A stretch of 64,000 nt of DNA from Proteles cristata cristata. Its lineage: Eukaryota; Chordata; Mammalia; Carnivora; Hyaenidae. The notes beneath the pieces are model-generated. The model was not told where the DNA came from, made no database searches, and worked only from the letters and a program-made list of their open reading frames with translations. The stretch covers positions 1,054,001 through 1,118,000 of the forward strand of contig JAESUZ010005115.1 in the NCBI GenBank assembly GCA_017311185.1. The letters run 5' to 3'. The position numbers and the translations under genes were made by a program. Positions 46,901 to 57,057 of this stretch are shown in pieces. Positions within the stretch are counted from its first letter, which is position 1; each line of letters opens with the position of its first letter.

Positions 46901-47665
46901 AAACAAACTGTAAACACCATGAAGCTGTTGTTACTGAAGTTATGATCCCTAGCACTGCTTTTCCCATATCCACTCAACCTTTTTAACACTGCTGTCAAAG
47001 TCAGCCACTAGTGTTTTCTGTAGTCAGTCACTAGTGTTTACTAAGCCACACAGACCCATATGCAGTATACATTGAACCTTGATTTCCCCAAATAGAGAAT
47101 AGATGAAAAAACTTACCAGCATCAAACTGTCAAATACAAGATCACTAAACTGATGTCTAAATGCTCTAAGTGCTTTTCTTTAAGAAAAAAAAAAAAGTGG
47201 TAACCACATTGAGATGATGAATCTCCAATTAAATTCTCTAAAGCCTATGGCTGTGACATTTTATTCCCACCTCTGATTACAAGTAAAGGATTATGCTTGA
47301 TCACCATGGCAGAGATAGGAACAAGAAACAGATCTGATTTCGTTGCCTTCTATTTTATAAGGACTAATTATTACATTTCATATATTATCTAAATTGCAAC
47401 ATCTCTCATTGCATGTGCCCCCACTTAATCAAAAAGCAAGTAGCATTCACTGGTGTGAAGAATAAAGGGAATCAAGAATCCTGGGTACTTTATCTGTCCC
47501 TGTTGCTAACTCCCTGCTTCCATTTGACTAGGAGATGATAATCTTTCATATCAGTTTGTCCTAGAAAGTAGATATAACACCAGAAACTCTCCCTGACCCA
47601 CAACCTTCTATCTTAAATCAAAGTCTATAAAACAACTCTTAATGATCTGGCAAACGAGAGTTGCT
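46901..47665. other. AT-rich non-coding stretch, nothing identified
   Basis: No exon or named repeat recognised. Confidence 0.4.
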
Positions 47666-47669
47666 AGCT

Positions 47670-47795
47670 AAATAGGGTGATTGTATATCCCACTTGCTCT
47701 GGACAATCCCAACTTCTGCCTATTGTCTCAGAGTGATTATTAATAGCACTGCCTTTCACTCTCAAAAGTGGTCCCATTTGGACAATTGATTTTTT
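47670..47795. mobile_element. Short DNA-transposon-like relic
   Basis: TAGGGTGATTGTATATCCCA, GGACAATCCCAACTTCTGCC TATTGTCTCAGAGTGATTAT TAATAGCACTGCCTTTCACT CTCAAAAGTGG resembles a known short mammalian repeat, probably a DNA-transposon relic. I cannot assign the exact family. Confidence 0.45.
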
Positions 47796-47974
47796 TTTGT
47801 TTTTGCTTACACTATAACCCAAGACTTCTCCAAGCAAACATTTCTCGAGTACCTATTAATATAAAAGTTCCTGAACATGACATTAACTTGAACCAGTCAT
47901 CTATTCTCTAAAAGAGCAGTGTCTAATATGCTATAAATAAATACTTTACACAAGGAAGAAAGCCATTGTACTTT

Positions 47975-48168
47975 AAAGAATTTTTTATACACTTATTTAT
48001 TTATTTTGAGAGAGAGAGAGAGAGAGACAGAGGGCAAGCAAGGGAGAGGGAAGAAAGAGAGATGACACAGAATCCTGAGCCCAATGCTGGGCTCAAACCC
48101 AGGAACTGTGAGATCATGTCCTGAGGCAAAGTCAGAAGCTTAACAGGCTAAACCATCCCAGTACCCCA
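47975..48168 (-). mobile_element. Feline SINE, antisense, diverged
   Basis: T-rich tail, GAGAGAGAGAGAGAGACAGA, CTGTGAGATCATGTCCTGAG, ends CATCCCAGTACCCC. Flanks CATTGTACTTTAAA and CGTTGTATTTTAAA. Confidence 0.9.
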
Positions 48169-48229
48169 AAAGTCGTTGTATTTTAAAATACTATGCTTTT
48201 CAGGGTTGGGGAGGAATTACTTCTAATTA

Positions 48230-48760
48230 TTATTCTATTGTTTCACAAATATTTTCAAGTACCTATTATAAGGCAGGCACTTGACTAAATATTAGGGCAA
48301 CAACAGAGAATAAGACATAGCCAAGGGGTTTGCTAGAGGCTAGTTAGGGTTATAAATATACACAGAAGAATACGCACATGTGCACACACACACAATTATT
48401 ATAGAAAGTGATTTGTGTTAAGATAAGGATGAGTCAGCCCATTGGAGGTGCACATAGGTCTTGGGGAGAGAAGGACAGAGAAGATCTGCGGAAGGAAACA
48501 ATAGGTAAGAGGGGACCCAAGAGAGGGGGGTAGTTGTTAGCTTGGTGAAGAAATGTAGGGCAAGGAAGAATGCTGCAGGCAAAGTTTAGAGCACAATGAA
48601 AGGCTGAGAATTGTAAGATTGGGGAATTAAAAATAGTTCATTACGGCCTGAGCACAGAACATGGGTAATATAAGAAAAGATAGGCTCTGGGGGAGGAGGC
48701 AATGGAGCTAGTAAAATTTGGACCAAAGTCGGGAGGGGACATAATTCAGAGACCAAGGGA
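48230..48760. mobile_element. Ancient interspersed repeat, family not resolved
   Basis: GTACCTATTATAAGGCAGGC ACTTGACTAAATATTAGGGC AACAACAGAGAATAAGACAT begins in the manner of the repeats near 5.6 and 43.6 kb. A short (CA)n lies at 48378-48393. Confidence 0.4.
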
Positions 48761-48959
48761 AAGCACTAGGGTGTGGCAGGGCAGCAGACAATGTACCCTG
48801 CACATTGACTTTCTCCAAAGTTTGTGGAGAATTTTTGAGCCAGCCGTGGGCTTCCCGAAGCTGTGCTCAGGATGGATGTTCTAAGCAATGGGACTGGAAG
48901 TGTATGAGCTTGGTTCCTGTCTCTTGTCCTTAAATCTGCCTCATTCCCTTTGGGTCAAC

Positions 48960-49070
48960 CTGCATGCATTCACAAGTATGGAGGCTTTAGAGATCACTGA
49001 ATCCCATCTTTTGACTTAATAGATGAGGAAACAGAGCCACTGGGCAAAGCCTATACCCAACCGAGTACTG
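48960..49070 (-). mobile_element. MIR fragment, antisense
   Basis: CCATCTTTTGACTTAATAGA TGAGGAAACAGAGCCACTGG GCAAAG. Confidence 0.6.
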
Positions 49071-49779
49071 TGTAGCCATTCCTTTCCCCATTAGACCTCT
49101 ATTTTTACTTTCTCAAAGTTAGAAAATCCCAGCCCCAACCAACAGATCTGTGCAGAATGAAAGACTAAAGACATCAGGAATTGGGCCAAAAGGGAGTTGG
49201 GCCTAAAGGGAGTATGACATCCAGCTGTTCTCTGGGAATAGGGTTGACCAGGACCAAATGGACAGAGTAGAATCAAGCATCCATCATGTAAGGATAGAAG
49301 ATAACCCCTCATTTGAGGAATGGTAAGCAAAAAGTAAGACCATTATGGGGTCTAGGTAAAAAATACTTACTGAATCATGCAGGGATCTTAGTTGTAAGAA
49401 GTGAATTGGACTCTGACAATATAAACAGAAAATAAATTTATCAAATGGATGTTGGGGACCTTCCAGGGCCTGCTTTCAGACTATTAGAACAGGTTCACAG
49501 ATGAACACACCAAGGAATGAAGCTATTTAGTGGTCCTGTGCTGACACTCCTAGTACCACAGCTGACTATGGGCTTTATTGTTTGGACCACTCATGGGCCC
49601 AATGCTAAGTGCCATCTTCAGAACTGCCACCATGCTGCCTCTGGAACTGGAGTCAGCCAGTTCTTCCCTGCTTCTTTGAACCACTGGTGTTAGTCAATGC
49701 CTGGAGCAGATACATCTAACAGAGTCGACTCTGTGTGCTCTAATTGTAAGGGAGGCTGAAAAATTGAGTGTCTGGGATT
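49071..49779. other. Non-coding stretch, nothing identified
   Basis: No exon or named repeat recognised. Confidence 0.4.
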
Positions 49780-50660
49780 TTTGGTTTTGATATGGAAGAC
49801 AAGCTTTGCTTCATAAAATGGGAGATCCTCCAAGCATAAGAAAGAAGAAGGAGGAGATTCAGATGCTGAGAGGCAAAAACAATAACAAATGTTCATTACA
49901 GTACAGAACAAGGGAAAAGAGAACATTATCTTGGAAATACAAATGGAGAACAACATTCTGGAAATGATTTGCTGGAAGAACCAGAAGAAAATGATAAAGA
50001 AGTTTTGGCATCCTCTAAAAGCTTAAAGGCAATGCCTTTTTTAAAAGAAACAAAACTAATAACGAAAGAATCCAACGCTAAAAGACAAACAAATGGGAAT
50101 GGAAATGGATAAAATGGGAAAATATTTTGGGAAATTTTAACAGTATAATAGCAGAATTAGCATTCACACTGGGGGCAGAACCAGAGCAGAAGACTAGTCT
50201 ATGGTATAAAGGATAAACCTAGATCTTTTTTAGATTATAGAGAGAAGCTCAAAGAGATCAAAAGAAAAAGAAAAAAATGATCTGTGCAAGACAGAAGTCG
50301 GAGATCCAACCTGAAAATTACTGAAGGTCCTTGGAGGAAAAGCAAGACTTAGGTCAGAAACAATATCGATCAGAGACAACGATTAAGAGCATACCTAGCG
50401 GCAACTTTCCCTGAGCTGCAGAGAGTTTACCTGAGTATGTCAACCAAAATATCTATTGCATTCAAGGCAAAGTCAAAGACAAGAGTTTCACAATGAGACA
50501 CATCGGAGTGGCAAAAACAGTTTACCTAGGAAGGAATAGAAATCACATTGACCTCAGCTTTCTCGGCCACAATAAAATGTCAAAAGTAAATAAAACAATA
50601 TAAATATGGATTTGTGGGAGAAAGGTTTTGACCAAGTGACTTTGTTTTACTCATATGAAA
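49780..50660 (+). other. A-rich stretch, possible decayed LINE (HAL1/L1) sequence
   Basis: Long purine-rich sense sequence with AGAAGAAAATGATAAAGAAG and a later AAGGCAAAGTCAAAGACAAG AGTTTCACAATGAGACA. The composition fits an old ORF1-type LINE body, but no motif is clear enough to name it. Confidence 0.3.
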
Positions 50661-50705
50661 GCAACAAAGAGCCATCTTAGGTATGAGAAAGAAAATACTC
50701 TAAGA

Positions 50706-50883
50706 CCTTGCTTCTCAAAGGGTGGTCCGTGGACTGGTGGCTTCTGCATCACCTGGGAGCTTGTTAGAAATGCCGAATCCCCAGCCCACCACAGACCTAC
50801 GGAGTCACAATCTGCATTTTAACCAGATCACCAGGGAATTCCTGGGGAATTCCTAGGTACATGACCGTGTGGAAACACTGGTT
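50706..50883 (+). mobile_element. MER20 (hAT-Charlie)
   Basis: GCTTCTCAAAGGGTGGTCCG TGGACTGGTGGCTTCTGCAT CACCTGGGAGCTTGTTAGAA ATGC, then CATTTTAACCAGATCACCAG match the MER20 consensus order. The right terminal repeat is weak. Confidence 0.85.
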
Positions 50884-51239
50884 TAAGACATACTCTACAG
50901 ACCAAAAACAGAACCAAAGTGAAGAACTCAAGAACGGTGAAGGGATGGTTTAAATGATTGGCAAACTGCCAGTTTGAGGTGTCAACAGAGCCCCTTGTTT
51001 GGGGGGGGTGGAGGGGGCCTGATGAGCAAGGTCAGTGTCACCTTGCGTGAACAAGCTGGGTCACCTCTCTACAGGAACAGAGAGGACTTCTGCCTTCTCA
51101 GAGCAGCACCTAGAACTAAGTATCCCTGTCACCTCTTTCATGTGCCTTGTTATCTCTTGTGAGACTAATGCTATATATAACTGATCATAAGAAATGGCTC
51201 TTGAAGGATGGTGCTCTCAAATAAAGTTTAGCATATTTA
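50884..51239. other. Non-coding stretch with a G run
   Basis: TTTGGGGGGGGTGGAGGGGG at 50998-51017 is a G-rich run. Nothing else is recognised. Confidence 0.4.
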
Positions 51240-51452
51240 AATTTTTTTTATGTTTTCATTTTATTTTGAGAGAGAAAGAGACAGAGAGCCAGCAGGGTAG
51301 GGGCAGAGGGAGAGGGACACACAAAATACGAAGCAGGCTCCAGGCTCTGAGCTGTCAGCACAGAGCCTGATGTGGGGCTTGAATCCATGGACTGTGAGAT
51401 CATGACCTGAACCAAAGTCAGATGCTTAACTGACTGAGCCACCCAGGTGCCC
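51240..51452 (-). mobile_element. Feline SINE, antisense
   Basis: T-rich tail, GAGAGAGAAAGAGACAGAGA, GGACTGTGAGATCATGACC, ends CACCCAGGTGCCCT. Flanks AGCATATTTAAA and CACATATTTTAAA. Confidence 0.93.
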
Positions 51453-51963
51453 TCACATATTTTAAAAAACCCAATAAAGTATGATTTGAACAATGCTTTA
51501 AGAAAAACAGCTGTCTGTGGGGAGAAAATGAAAGGAAATAGAGCATAAAAAAATTATTTCTTTTGAAATGTTTATATTTTCAAGTCTTCTTGAATGAGCT
51601 GGTTACTATAGATTATTGAAAATAAACAAAAATATTTTCTAGCTTTATGAGAACACCAAAGCAAGAGAGCAAATTGTAACTTTTCTTTTCCAGCATAATT
51701 GCTCATGGTTCCCTTGCTTTACTCTGGGTTCTAACAAATATACCTCATATTTTTCCACCTCAGTGTTTTGCTTACTGGGAAATCCACTTCCCCCAGCCCA
51801 CCAAATTGTCTCTGGGCATAAGTCCTTTGCTGCTTCATAGTCAGTTGATGTGACGCCTCTCCATGAAGATGTCACTGATAGAACCATTGACATTCCAGCT
51901 CTCCTTCAACTCCCTGTATGTCTCTTAAGATCTTTAACATTTTACATCCTATATTATCATATT

Positions 51964-52012
51964 ATTAATGCTGTTAGTATTAATAGTAGTAGTAATAGTA
52001 ATGGTAGTAGTT
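51964..52012 (+). repeat. Imperfect (TAG)n / (TAA)n run
   Basis: TATTAATAGTAGTAGTAATA GTAATGGTAGTAG about 75 bp upstream of the provirus. Confidence 0.75.
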
Positions 52013-52347
52013 ATACTCTAATGCTTTTGTTGTACTGTGAGCTCTTAAAGCCCTTTGTGGTTTTGAAAATACCTCGATCATAGTGTTAAAAACAAAGACA
52101 ACATGTCCCAAATGGAGTCACTTACACTAAACCCCATGTCACCAAACCAGGACTTAATACTCAACTCAGTTATAGCTTTGGGTCTTCCAGAAATGGAATC
52201 TTAAACCAGTCAATCAGGAATTATCTGGTCAGCACTACTGAGGTTAATCTGCCTGGAAGACCCTTCCCATCCCCTAAAAGAAAGTGACCTTGCTACAACC
52301 AATCCACTTTTTCCTATAAAACTTCCTTGTGCCTGTTTCCTTCTGCC

Positions 52348-52354
52348 TATAAAA
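52348..52354 (+). promoter_or_regulatory. TATA box of the 5' LTR
   Basis: TATAAAA, about 80 bp before the LTR AATAAA. This spacing is compatible with a U3/R boundary between them. A second AT box (CCTATAAAA, about 52312-52320) lies upstream. Confidence 0.6.
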
Positions 52355-52430
52355 GTTTTTCATTTTGTACAGCTCCTCGGAGCTCCTTTCTATCTGCCAT
52401 ATGGGATGCTGCTTGATTCATGAATCATTG

Positions 52431-52436
52431 AATAAA
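52431..52436 (+). terminator. LTR polyadenylation signal
   Basis: AATAAA in the 5' LTR. The matching site in the 3' LTR (59642-59647) reads AAGAAA. Confidence 0.65.
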
Positions 52437-52486
52437 GCCAATAAGATCCTTAAAATGTATTCGGTTGAATTTTTTTTTAACAGTTC

Positions 52487-52504
52487 TGGAGGCAGTGACA
52501 GGAT
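52487..52504 (+). other. Primer-binding-site remnant
   Basis: TGGAGGCAGTGACAGGAT begins four bases after the LTR. It resembles a tRNA-His-type site better than a tRNA-Pro site (shared TGG, GTGAC and GGAT blocks), but with indels and substitutions, so the primer identity is an inference. Confidence 0.5.
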
Positions 52505-53695
52505 CTGAAGGAAACTCCTGACAGCTCTGGGGACAATGAGAAACACAGGCTGATATCCATGAAAGCTTTGAGTTCTCCATCGTTCCAGCCATTTCCAAGG
52601 GCCATGAGCAACTTCCTCTCAATTCTGCACTCCATTCTCTTTGTCTTGGGCTCCTGTTCTAATTGGTTCTCCAGTCCAGTGTGGGTCAGTTTGAGCTAAG
52701 CAGATGGTTCCCCAGAGAACCCAAGCCCTAGCCCTTGGTTCAGTCTCTACTGCCCCATTTGATAGGAAGCCCTATCCATGGTCTTCAGCTATTGGGGTCT
52801 GCTGTCTCAGCCCTTTCCCCAGCCCCCAGATCCACATTGGGAATTGCTGGTGGTGTGCAGAAAGGCTTCTCGTGGCCTGAAGCCTGTCGTTTCTATTAAC
52901 ATGCACGTGAGGTAAAGTCCATTGCTGAGGGGAATCTCAGAAGCCGAGCCACAGAGTGAGTGGGCATGGGTCAGGCATTTAAAAGCCAGTAGAGCACTCA
53001 CTACCTAACTTTCAGACGCCCATGTTAGGATAAGTTGATCACAGAAAGGGTTAGAGTGACCCTTGGTCACTTACCAGCCTGGAGAAAATTTCAATGCAAC
53101 AAGGTACTCTGTAAACACCGCGGAATCTCAAACCCGGTAGCATATCCCTCCTAGGTATTAATATGGCTTCCAGAGACTCAACACTTAACCTAAAAAAATG
53201 GGAACCTGAAGTTCTAAAGAGTTGAGTGTGCCACCTTCCAGCACATCAGCTTATTTTATGTCTAAGACGTGTGGTCTCAGAAGCTAGAGATATCTACAAA
53301 AATGGGAAAATCTTTCTAGAAACGACCCAAAATTACAATGGCCATTATGGGGTAGTCTTATGTGACACAAGATCATCCACTTAAAGCACATACCTGAAAG
53401 CAGAAGTTCCCAAATCAAACAGAGTGTGCTACACATTTTAATTGGTACACAGAAGCTTCTAAAAGCCTCAAGATTCCAAAACAGCTTCATTGAAAGATTC
53501 ACTGCAAAAGGCTAATAAAAAAAAATTAAAGACACAAGAAGTACCTAAAACAAAAAGCACTAAGACTGACATGACTCCTGTTCCCCTATATCCTCCTTGA
53601 CCTGAGTTCTCAAGTTCTAACTGTGCTCTATCTAAGTTGCCCTTCAATTCTGAAGAGACTATTGAACAGTCACATTTTAAAATAAGAGAACTGCT

Positions 53696-53908
53696 GGGGC
53701 ACCTGGGTGATGCAGTTGGTTAAGCATCCGACTGTTGATTTCAGTTCAGGTCATGATCTCACGGTTCATGAGTTCGAGCCCCACCTTGGGGTCTGTGCTG
53801 ACAGTGCAGAGCCTGCTTGGCATCTTCAGTCTCCCTCTCTCTCTGCCCCTTCCCCGTTTGCTCTCTATCTCTCTCTCTCAGAATAAATAAATAAACATTA
53901 ACTTTGTT
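53696..53908 (+). mobile_element. Feline SINE inserted in gag region
   Basis: Head GGGGCACCTGGGTGATGCAG. Flanks TTTTAAAATAAGAGAACTG and TTTTAAAATAAGAGCACTG. Confidence 0.95.
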
Positions 53909-54323
53909 TTAAAATAAGAGCACTGAGGCTGCAGGTTACCTTTCACTCTTTGGCCAAAGGCCAAACTAAGAGCTATAGTTAAAAAGTTTCCTAAACACAG
54001 GGAAGATCCTCAAAAGTCTTCTAAAGAATTTAGAGTCCTTTTCATGACCTATGGTAACCCAAGGTCATCTTTATCAGCTTGTTGATATGCACATGTTGAT
54101 AGAACCCAAGAAAGCCCAAAAATGGATGCAGGAAGCAGAATGGCATAACCCTACAGGTAATGTTCAAGGACCTCAACCTTCAACATGGTCCCCTTCTGGA
54201 CCAGAAAAAGCTCACAAAATAGCAACTGATCCTTTAAAAGCCATCCCTAGAGTCCACCCTGGCCACATGCATTGGTCTATTATCCAAACCTGCAAACAAC
54301 AAACAACTGGATCTGTGGCCAAC

Positions 54324-54339
54324 TTTGTGTGTGTGTGTG

Positions 54340-54379
<40 letters not shown>
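54324..54379 (+). repeat. (GT)n microsatellite inside gag
   Basis: About 27 GT units with one GC interruption (GTGTGCGTGTG). It sits between gag-like coding pieces and creates the Cys-Val and Thr-His runs in the overlapping frames. Confidence 0.97.
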
Positions 54380-54380
<1 letters not shown>

Positions 54381-54929
54381 CTTTGAAACCCATCTGGAAG
54401 CTCTCTTCCCACAACATTCTGGGTTCTGTACAATGGATGATGTCACCCAATCTGCTCTAGATGTCCTATTTGTCCGTGGATTATCTTCTGAGATTAGTGG
54501 GTTGATGAAAGGCAGAAAACAGGATGGGAAGGCACCGGTCTGACTGGTCTTATGACCGTGGCTGAGCATTTTGAAAGGGCCTTGGAACAAGACCTTCACA
54601 AAAGTAGACAAGCTATTAGCCTTACAGCTTCAACAGCTCTAAAGCCAAAAAAACTAAAATAACACCTGGGCCTCCCCCATTGTCCAACATCAAAATGCTG
54701 GCCCAGAGGTCAGTGTCTCATTTGCAGTCAATCAGACCTGGAAAAGAAAATCCAAGATGGTCCTCAAAGGTTTCATACAAATCTTTCAACATCAACTCAA
54801 ATGGTCCCATATCTGCCCTCAAAGGAGGCACCCCAGTGAATGCTCCCCCCACCCACCCCGAGCTGACAGAGCTCCAAGAGATTCTCTAGGAAACTGCTAC
54901 CAGGAAGTCCCTAAAACAGCTCCAAGGGG

Positions 54930-55420
54930 AAACTAAAATTAAAATTAATGGAGCTCCTTGCCAAACTCTGGTAGATACTGGACCTATACCCTCTACTTTA
55001 AACCCCATCTAATAACACCCTTAGAATAAAGAAAGTTCTCCAGTGGGAGCATCTAATTTTTTTTCTAATGCTTATTTTTGAGAGAGAGACACAGAGTGCA
55101 AGTGGGGGAGGAGCAGAGAGAGAGAGGGGGGGAGACACAGAATCCGAAGCAGGCTCCAGTCTCTGATCTGTCAGCATAAGGCCCAACACGAGGCTCGAAC
55201 TCACGTATGGGGAGGCCATGACCTGAGCCGAGGTCAGACGCTTAACTGACTGAGCCACCCAGGCGACCCACCAGTGGGAGGAAGTATCTAATAAAATTCA
55301 GAGAGAGTTTCTATCTCGAACAGTATAAAATGACTCTGGGACTTTTCACTGGAAAACACTCCTTTTGGTTGTGTGATGCAGCTCCAGTCAGTCTGTTAGG
55401 CAGAGATCTCCTTTACTGAA
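54930..55420 (+). pseudogene. pro: Retroviral protease remnant, split by a SINE
   Basis: Aspartic protease: the active-site motif LVDTGP is encoded at about 54968-54985, with DTG at 54974-54982. The C-terminal hallmark LLGRDLL is encoded at 55393-55413. Together they bracket a domain of normal length once the antisense SINE is subtracted. A stop (TGA) follows LLGRDLLY directly. Established knowledge: the enzyme cleaves Gag and Gag-Pol. This copy cannot be functional. Confidence 0.85.
55057..55269 (-). mobile_element. Feline SINE, antisense, in the protease remnant
   Basis: T-rich tail on the left, GAGAGAGAGACACAGAGTGC, ends GCCACCCAGGCGACCC. CCAGTGGGAG...TCTAAT recurs on both sides. Confidence 0.93.
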
Positions 55421-55580
55421 GCCAGCACTGCTTGCCCTTGGCTACCCAACTCTTCAAAGCCTTTCACCTTCAGTGTGCTTGCAAGAGATAACCGAGTCCT
55501 GGGACTGCTCCTCAGTGGATTTAACCCCGGGACTAGCCTCCTGTGAGATCCTTCTGCTTTCATCACCTAATCTACATCTT
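55414..55580 (+). pseudogene. pol: pol: remnant of the RT connection; RT catalytic core missing
   Basis: Only a few bases after LLGRDLL, the sequence already reads like the RT tether/connection segment (KPFTF at about 55456-55470, then RVLGLL). The fingers and palm, which would carry YXDD and normally span several hundred bases here, are absent. The join near 55414-55425 is therefore a deletion junction. The frame is interrupted by stops and by the L1 insertion that follows. Confidence 0.6.
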
Positions 55581-55770
55581 TTGTTTTGTTTTTGTTTTTG
55601 TTTTCTAGTTTTTTACAGCCTTCATTATTTCTACTTCTTTTTTTATGTCTTTAAAATGTTTTATTTTATTTATTTATTTATTTTTACAAATAGTTCATTG
55701 TCAAGTTGATTTCCATATAACACCCAGTGCTCATCCCCACAAGTGCCCCTCTCTGTGCCCATCCCCCCCC
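55581..55770 (-). mobile_element. 5'-truncated L1 insertion with a second A-rich tract (probable 3' transduction)
   Basis: The minus strand reads GGGCACTTGTGGGGATGAGC, ACTGGGTGTTATATGGAAAT, CAACTTGACAATGAAC. This is the 3' end of carnivore L1. An A-rich AAATAAATAAATAAAATAAA tract follows, then about 45 bp of unrelated sequence and a second A-rich end. ATCTACATCTT occurs exactly at 55570-55580 and 55771-55781, a perfect 11-bp target-site duplication. Confidence 0.9.
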
Positions 55771-55781
55771 ATCTACATCTT

Positions 55782-56330
55782 AATCAATGCCAACTTCTAA
55801 ATCCTGCCAAGGTCACTGGCCCTGCTTGATGCGGGTCAGCGCCATGACGGTAAGGTAGTAGCATCCCATTTCATGACCTGCATCCTGATTTATAAGACAC
55901 CCCTTTGACTAATCCTTAATGAACTTCGCTTGTTGATGGGTCAGACTGTAAAAAAGAGAAAGGCGATTTCCAAGCGGGCTATGCTGTTCTAGCCCGGGAT
56001 GAACTCCCCTATCGGGCAACCCCCTGAAAACTGTATCAAGCCCGACAAGCAGAGCCCCGAGCCCTGACCAGAGCATGCCGGTTATCCGGACTTATTGTTA
56101 ATATTTATCCCTGCAGCCCGTATGCCTTCAGGGGAATCCATGATTTGGGGGCTGTTAGGGAAACAAAGGGATTTTCTTGTGTCTGCTGCATCTGCAATCA
56201 AAAATGAACAGTAAGTAAATGATCTTCTTGTGGCTATTCTCGTACCTTCTGAAACTGCTGTCATCAGAATTGAGGCTTATGCTAATAAAGACCGAACCTG
56301 GCATCAGGGCAATGCTTTTGGCTGAGTCTC
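55782..56330 (+). pseudogene. pol: pol: RNase H remnant
   Basis: The lead-in LLNPAK (about 55792-55809) and HPDL.DTPLTNP (about 55882-55914) belong to the tether before RNase H. The catalytic DGS is encoded at 55935-55943 in the context LVDGSD, corresponding to the FTDGS motif. A C-terminal piece (about 56262-56324) ends in QGNAFG, like the QGNxxAD end of gamma-type RNase H. Established role: RNase H degrades the RNA strand of the hybrid. Stops occur throughout, for example at about 55829 and 55891. Confidence 0.8.
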
Positions 56331-57056
56331 GTGCAGAGGCAGCAGGAACAGAATCCGTACGGGTTGTGGCATATGTGGCCGAGGGTCTCTTTTGCTTCTG
56401 CAAAGGAGGAGCCTGGCCAGATTTTGTTGCCACCTCAGTGTGCTTGCGGTGTGGAACCAGTCTGCTCCTGAATGAGACAAATCGCTGCGGGAAAAGGACG
56501 GTTGTAAACGCAGTGAACGCTGGGGGGAAACCCGAGACAGTCACGTGGGTCTTCCCAGCTGCCTGGCAAACTCCATCATTCAGTGTCTGAATCCTTCCAC
56601 CCACCATGGTGCGGCGAAGGCGACGCAAATTAAGAACAAACACCGATGAGGAGGCTTCTATAAAATTGTAAAAACAGTTGACCACCAATGTCTCACCTGT
56701 CAGGTCCATTGTCCCAGGAAGATTCTTTTAGTTTCCAGAGGCCTCAGACCTCTGCTCATATACCTGCGGCCTGGTACATGTTATCAATATGTCCTTGTTG
56801 TGTATGGATTTTGGGGGGTATGTTGAAACATTCCTTTGCTTGCTTCCCTGGCTGCTGCCCTCACAGGGCCAAAGAAACTGTTAGAAAATGTATTTCTCAC
56901 TTGGGTTATACCTTTCACAACCTTCAGTGACTGAGACACCCACCTCCCTGGGCAACTCATACAGGCCTTAATGACAATCTTGCAAATTTCTTGGACTTAT
57001 CACTGTCCCTATCACCCTGGATGATCAGGAGAGGTCAAGAAAACTAATGAGAGCCT
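56331..57056 (+). pseudogene. pol: pol: integrase remnant
   Basis: The zinc-binding HHCC region is recognisable: STHHGAAK at about 56592-56615, and CLTC at 56689-56700. The core reads QYVLVVYG near 56791-56814 and later LIQALMTILQISW, then YHCPYHP at 56998-57018, with an in-frame TGA at 57022-57024. These match the order of a class I integrase. The antisense 184-codon frame across this stretch is a shadow. Confidence 0.85.
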
Positions 57057-57057
57057 T

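Larger units (their letters stand above)
52084..52482 (+). repeat. 5' LTR
   Basis: Begins TGTTAAAAACAAAG and ends TTTAACA, in line with TG...CA. U3 carries an AACCAAT box (about 52297-52303) and TATAAAA at 52348-52354. AATAAA at 52431-52436 is the R-region polyadenylation signal. All core signals remain readable, unlike in the partner LTR. Confidence 0.93.
52505..54930 (+). pseudogene. gag: Retroviral leader and gag remnant
   Basis: The first kilobase after the PBS looks like leader plus a very decayed matrix region. From about 54050 the plus-strand frames read like a class I capsid. Around 54450-54530 the frame contains DVLFVRGLSSEI, and about 54555-54600 contains AEHFERALEQDL, both helical gag-like pieces. 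The frame is broken by stops, a feline SINE (53696-53908) and a GT repeat (about 54324-54379). A Cys-rich stretch near 54690-54740 may be the nucleocapsid remnant. This is identification by position and general character, weaker than for pol and env. Confidence 0.6.

Noticed and set aside
56155..56709. 184-codon minus-strand frame
   Set aside because: It is antisense to retroviral pol, whose RNase H end and integrase zinc-binding motifs are visible on the plus strand.
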